DNA of 64,000 nucleotides, from the NCBI GenBank assembly GCA_937872925.1, contig CALMUT010000372.1, positions 26,520 to 90,519 on the forward strand. Direction: 5' to 3'. The stretch comes from an uncultured Myxococcales bacterium (lineage in GTDB: Bacteria; Myxococcota_A; Polyangia; Polyangiales; Polyangiaceae). The translations under genes and the position numbers were made by a program. Below are positions 61,932-64,000 of this stretch, in pieces (within the stretch, counting starts at the first letter, position 1; each line of letters opens with the position of its first letter). The notes under the pieces were generated by a model. It saw only the letters and a list, made by a program, of their open reading frames with translations, ran no database searches and was not told the DNA's origin.

Positions 61932-62816
61932 TCAATCTTCGGCGATTAGCCGGGCAATGAGAAGCTCTGTGCGCTGGAAGCTCGCTTCGTCGTAGCCAAC
62001 CACCGTCTCACGCACGATGCCGCGTTTGTCCAAGACGAACAGCGACGGCAATGCCAACGCCCGGTACGCCTCGGTGGTCTTGCCGCTGGGGTCGGCCAAC
62101 ACGGTGTACTTGATGTCGAGTTGCCCTGCAGTGGCGCTGGCCAGATCGAAGTGGTCCGTGGTCACGCTCACGAGTTCGAGGCCCTGCGCCTGGTATTGGT
62201 CCCGCCAACGGTTGAGCTTGGGAACCAAGAACTGGCACACGGCACACCACGACGCCCAAAACTCGAGCACCACGACCTTGCCGCGCAGCTCACGCAAAGA
62301 CTGGATGCTCTGCCCTTGTACCGTCCGCACATCGGTCAAGCGCGGCGGAGGCTGCCCAACGTAACGCAGGCGCATCACGTCTGAGTCATCTGCCGGTGCG
62401 GGGCCGAGCACCACCGCCAACATTCGCACGCCACGGGGCGCTTCTACGGCGACGCTGACGCGAGTGCCGGCGGGCAAACGAGTGACCACCCGCGCGACGT
62501 CTTCGGGGCCCGCGATCCCTTCGCCGTTGATGCGAATGATGCGATGCCCGGCTTGGATCCCTGCTTGAGCGGCAGGGGAACCACGTAGGACGTCGCGCAC
62601 CAATGCTCCGGCTTGTTCAGACGGTGCGCTCACCATCTCGACGCCGAGCCATCCGCGGTTTTCGTCGCCACGAATGGTCACCGGCTCCTGGGGGGGTAAC
62701 GACTGGAGCCCGACGCTAGCAGGCGCTTCGCTTGGTGCTTGCTGCGGCGCAAATACGGGCTGGGACGCCGCGCACGCACTCAACAGCACAACACCGATGC
62801 AATGCGCGCTTCTCAC
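61932..62816 (-). CDS. PDZ-thioredoxin (TlpA-like) lipoprotein
   Basis: 294 residues from a GTG at 62816. Lipobox VLLSACAAS is followed by a PDZ domain (about 45-125, RGWLGVEMVSAPSE, GSPAAQAGIQAGHRIIRING). A thioredoxin/TlpA domain follows with active site FWASWCAVCQFLVPKL. This combination probably tethers a thiol oxidoreductase to misfolded or unfolded envelope proteins, which is inference. It is the first gene of the subtilisin operon. Its start lies inside the divergent cytochrome-like gene by 20 bp. Confidence 0.85.
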   Translation of the reverse strand: MRSAHCIGVVLLSACAASQPVFAPQQAPSEAPASVGLQSLPPQEPVTIRGDENRGWLGVEMVSAPSEQAGALVRDVLRGSPAAQAGIQAGHRIIRINGEGIAGPEDVARVVTRLPAGTRVSVAVEAPRGVRMLAVVLGPAPADDSDVMRLRYVGQPPPRLTDVRTVQGQSIQSLRELRGKVVVLEFWASWCAVCQFLVPKLNRWRDQYQAQGLELVSVTTDHFDLASATAGQLDIKYTVLADPSGKTTEAYRALALPSLFVLDKRGIVRETVVGYDEASFQRTELLIARLIAED

Positions 62817-63366
62817 GCTGTCGTGGTACCATGCGCGGCCGTTGCACGCATCGACACAGCTATGGGCCCTGGGCTGGCTCTGCGTTGCCTGTGCGGGGAC
62901 GGCCCCAGAGACAGATTGGGCCGGCGCATCTGGTGCGCCCCGCAACCTGAGCCGGCCGACCAAGCAAGCTCCACCACAGCCTTGGCCGGGGTTTCGCGAC
63001 GCAATGGCCCGGCCGGTTGCAGCGCCGGGTGCACGGCGGAGCCACGGCCACGCCGACGGACGCTACACGCTGGAAGTGCGGGTGGGACCCGACAGCGCGC
63101 AGAGCGCCTATGAGTCCTGGACTGCCGGCTCGCAGATGCCCGCCGAGGCGTCCCTCTTGGCGACCCACCACGACCAGCGCCGCGGCCGTGCGGGGCCTAT
63201 CTACGCAATGCGAAAGCGCGCGGAGGGCTGGGACTTTGCCGTGTTGGACGAGGCTGGACTGCGCCAGGAAGCGCCCGTTGAGCTTTGCGCCCGCTGCCAC
63301 GCGGAAGCACACTCCGATCAGATCTTTGGGCCGCCAAAGCACGACGGGACGGGCCCAGGGGAATGA
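62797..63366 (+). CDS. Cytochrome P460-like lipoprotein
   Basis: 189 residues from an ATG at 62797; a TTG at 62839 would give a shorter signal peptide. Lipobox WLCVACAGT is followed by a linker and a domain of about 120 residues ending GWDFAVLDEAGLRQ, ELCARCHAEAHSDQIFGPP. The CARCH is a heme c-binding CxxCH placed as in cytochrome P460 proteins, which use a modified heme c for nitrogen or alkane oxidation. The start overlaps the divergent gene at 62816 by 20 bp. Its 3' end is followed by two hairpins. Confidence 0.72.
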   Translation: MQCALLTLSWYHARPLHASTQLWALGWLCVACAGTAPETDWAGASGAPRNLSRPTKQAPPQPWPGFRDAMARPVAAPGARRSHGHADGRYTLEVRVGPDSAQSAYESWTAGSQMPAEASLLATHHDQRRGRAGPIYAMRKRAEGWDFAVLDEAGLRQEAPVELCARCHAEAHSDQIFGPPKHDGTGPGE

Positions 63367-63379
63367 ATCGCTTTCGTCT

Positions 63380-63400
63380 CCCGTTTTGAAACCAAACGGG
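63380..63400. terminator. Hairpin after the cytochrome gene
   Basis: CCCGTTT (63380-63386) pairs with AAACGGG (63394-63400) around a 7-nt loop, 14 nt after the stop at 63366. A stem of 7 bp with an AT-rich middle; no U-run follows on the plus strand. Confidence 0.55.
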
Positions 63401-63424
63401 CCACCTCAGGCGTACAAAAAGCCA

Positions 63425-63454
63425 AAACCCGCTGGGGGTGAGCCCAACGGGTTT
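63425..63454. terminator. Strong hairpin, bidirectional; U-rich tail on the minus strand
   Basis: AAACCCG pairs with CGGGTTT, with an inner TGGG/CCCA stem and a 6-nt loop. On the minus strand it is followed by a U-rich stretch, the textbook intrinsic form, so it fits termination of leftward transcription from aroE. On the plus strand a short T-run follows as well. Confidence 0.7.
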
Positions 63455-63780
63455 GACGAAAACTTTGAGGAAGCTAAGAGAAACTAAGTAAATTCAAGTC
63501 GTTAGGATTAAGTCTAAGCCAAGCCACTAACAGCACCCCATCCCCGGGGCATTTAAGTCTGAAAGTTCAAGCCCGGGCGCGAGCCCGGAGAAGCAGTGGG
63601 AGCTTAAGCAGACGGCGTGCCAGCTATCCAAACGCGGCAAATTGACTTGTGATTACGTGTTGTTGCGACTTCGCCAGGGGATCCAGCCTCGGTTTCGTCG
63701 CTCTGAGCCCTGGCGTTCGTGTCATACCCCGCTGGGCACTCGGTAAGTAATGCAGGATGCCGGCCCAAGGCCCGGATCCC

Positions 63781-63811
63781 TGTGGAAAACCCGTGGATTA
63801 ACAGGGGATAA
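63781..63811. other. DnaA-box-like cluster
   Basis: TGTGGAAAA (63781) is the reverse of TTTTCCACA, a full match to the TTWTNCACA consensus. A TAATCCACG-type match lies at 63792-63800 and a TTATCCCCT-type match near 63803-63811, each with two mismatches. Together with the AT-rich tract 250 bp to the left they recall an origin, but no dnaA, dnaN or rpmH is nearby. Confidence 0.3.
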
Positions 63812-63826
63812 GCCGCGCCGGCGGCT

Positions 63827-64000
63827 TCACTGGACCTGAGCGCGCAGCGCGGAATCCATCGCCGGGAGCGGCGCCTGCTGGCCGGTGTACAGCTCGAACT
63901 GTCGGCAGGCTTGGTGCAGCAGCATCCGACTCCCGTCCACGACAACGGCACCCGCCGCTTCTGCCGCTGCGATGACCACGGTGCGCAGGGGCTTGTAGAC
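63827..64000 (-). CDS. aroE: Shikimate dehydrogenase, C-terminal part
   Basis: The reverse strand from the right edge to a TGA at 63827 encodes the last 57 residues: VYKPLRTVVIAAAEAAGA, VVDGSRMLLHQACRQFELYT and the tail. This is the characteristic C-terminal end of AroE (the GSRMLLHQA helix). The N-terminal substrate and NADP-binding parts are beyond the window. The enzyme reduces 3-dehydroshikimate. Confidence 0.9.
   Translation of the reverse strand, partial: VYKPLRTVVIAAAEAAGAVVVDGSRMLLHQACRQFELYTGQQAPLPAMDSALRAQVQ

Larger units (their letters stand above)
63367..63826. other. 460-bp gene-free region with structure and AT-rich tract
   Basis: Between the cytochrome gene and aroE. It holds the two hairpins above, an AT-rich tract at about 63455-63530 unusual for this genome, a GCGA-looped CCGGGC/GCCCGG stem near 63575, and DnaA-box-like sequences near 63781. 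No convincing protein gene, tRNA or tmRNA was found. It could be a small RNA locus or a replication-related site; neither is shown. Confidence 0.5.

Noticed and set aside
63403..63620. Possible tmRNA or RNase P RNA in the intergenic region
   Set aside because: No tRNA-like 3' end with CCA, no conserved tmRNA 5' segment and no RNase P core sequence were found on either strand.
1..64000. CRISPR arrays, integrase-attachment structures, rRNA or tRNA genes
   Set aside because: No regularly spaced direct repeats with unique spacers, no integrase and no tRNA-like cloverleaf were seen by eye; short or divergent examples could have been missed.

Overview
The window is a GC-rich chromosomal segment, almost certainly from a myxobacterium (Myxococcota, most likely the Polyangiales/Sorangium side). 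The evidence is the density of lipoproteins with Gly/Ala/Ser-rich linkers after the lipobox, several secreted proteins ending in a Cys, a hydrophobic helix and an Arg cluster (MYXO-CTERM-like sorting tails), thrombospondin type 3 repeat proteins, AgmX/PglI-type TonB-like proteins, a eukaryotic-type Ser/Thr kinase and an FHA-sigma54 activator. No rRNA or tRNA gene was recognised. Housekeeping genes are scattered rather than clustered: gshB, rplU-rpmA, mutL, miaA, maiA, psd and the 3' end of aroE at the right edge.

Layout. 1-12.8 kb: a partial gamma-glutamyltransferase divergent from gshB, a hybrid histidine kinase with a decayed ATP site, an AgmX/PglI protein, and membrane and lipoproteins of unknown role. 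12.9-15.8 kb: a five-gene island whose order and protein features match the lcrG-lcrV-lcrH-yopB-yopD type III secretion translocon operon. It has a strong terminator hairpin at its end and no export-apparatus gene nearby. 15.9-21.6 kb: a DUF1801 protein with a histone H1-like tail, an M28 peptidase, a second gamma-glutamyltransferase, a DCC-family thiol oxidoreductase, and a sulfatase-fold lipoprotein. In the DCC gene both active-site Cys codons are UGA, followed by a SECIS-like hairpin (a probable UxxU selenoprotein). 21.6-31 kb: amidohydrolase, intradiol-dioxygenase-like protein, a receiver protein with Asp replaced by Glu, and a two-gene acyl-CoA dehydrogenase operon. A palindromic operator lies inside the promoter of that operon, which is divergent from an FHA-sigma54 regulator. 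31-41.4 kb: Cys-rich and TSP3 surface proteins, a frameshifted Ser/Thr kinase, an ATP-grasp enzyme and a kelch-like exoprotein. 42.4-47.3 kb: rplU-rpmA-HAD hydrolase-membrane protein-mutL-miaA. 47.4-54.6 kb: an NlpC/P60-like lipoprotein with Cys-rich repeats, maiA, a translationally coupled pair of unknown proteins, and a membrane sulfatase-fold enzyme. 54.8-64 kb: a lone RAYT-type transposase, psd, a desaturase-methyltransferase fusion, a subtilisin operon with a PDZ-thioredoxin lipoprotein, a P460-like cytochrome, a structured AT-rich intergenic region with DnaA-box-like sites, and aroE.

How the genes may work together. gshB, two gamma-glutamyltransferases and a zeta-class GST point to active glutathione metabolism. 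The translocon island implies contact-dependent delivery into other cells using an export apparatus encoded elsewhere. The acyl-CoA dehydrogenase pair looks like a heteromeric enzyme in which only one subunit keeps the catalytic Glu. psd and the desaturase-methyltransferase fusion suggest membrane-lipid tailoring. Many remaining genes encode exported proteins with no recognisable function.
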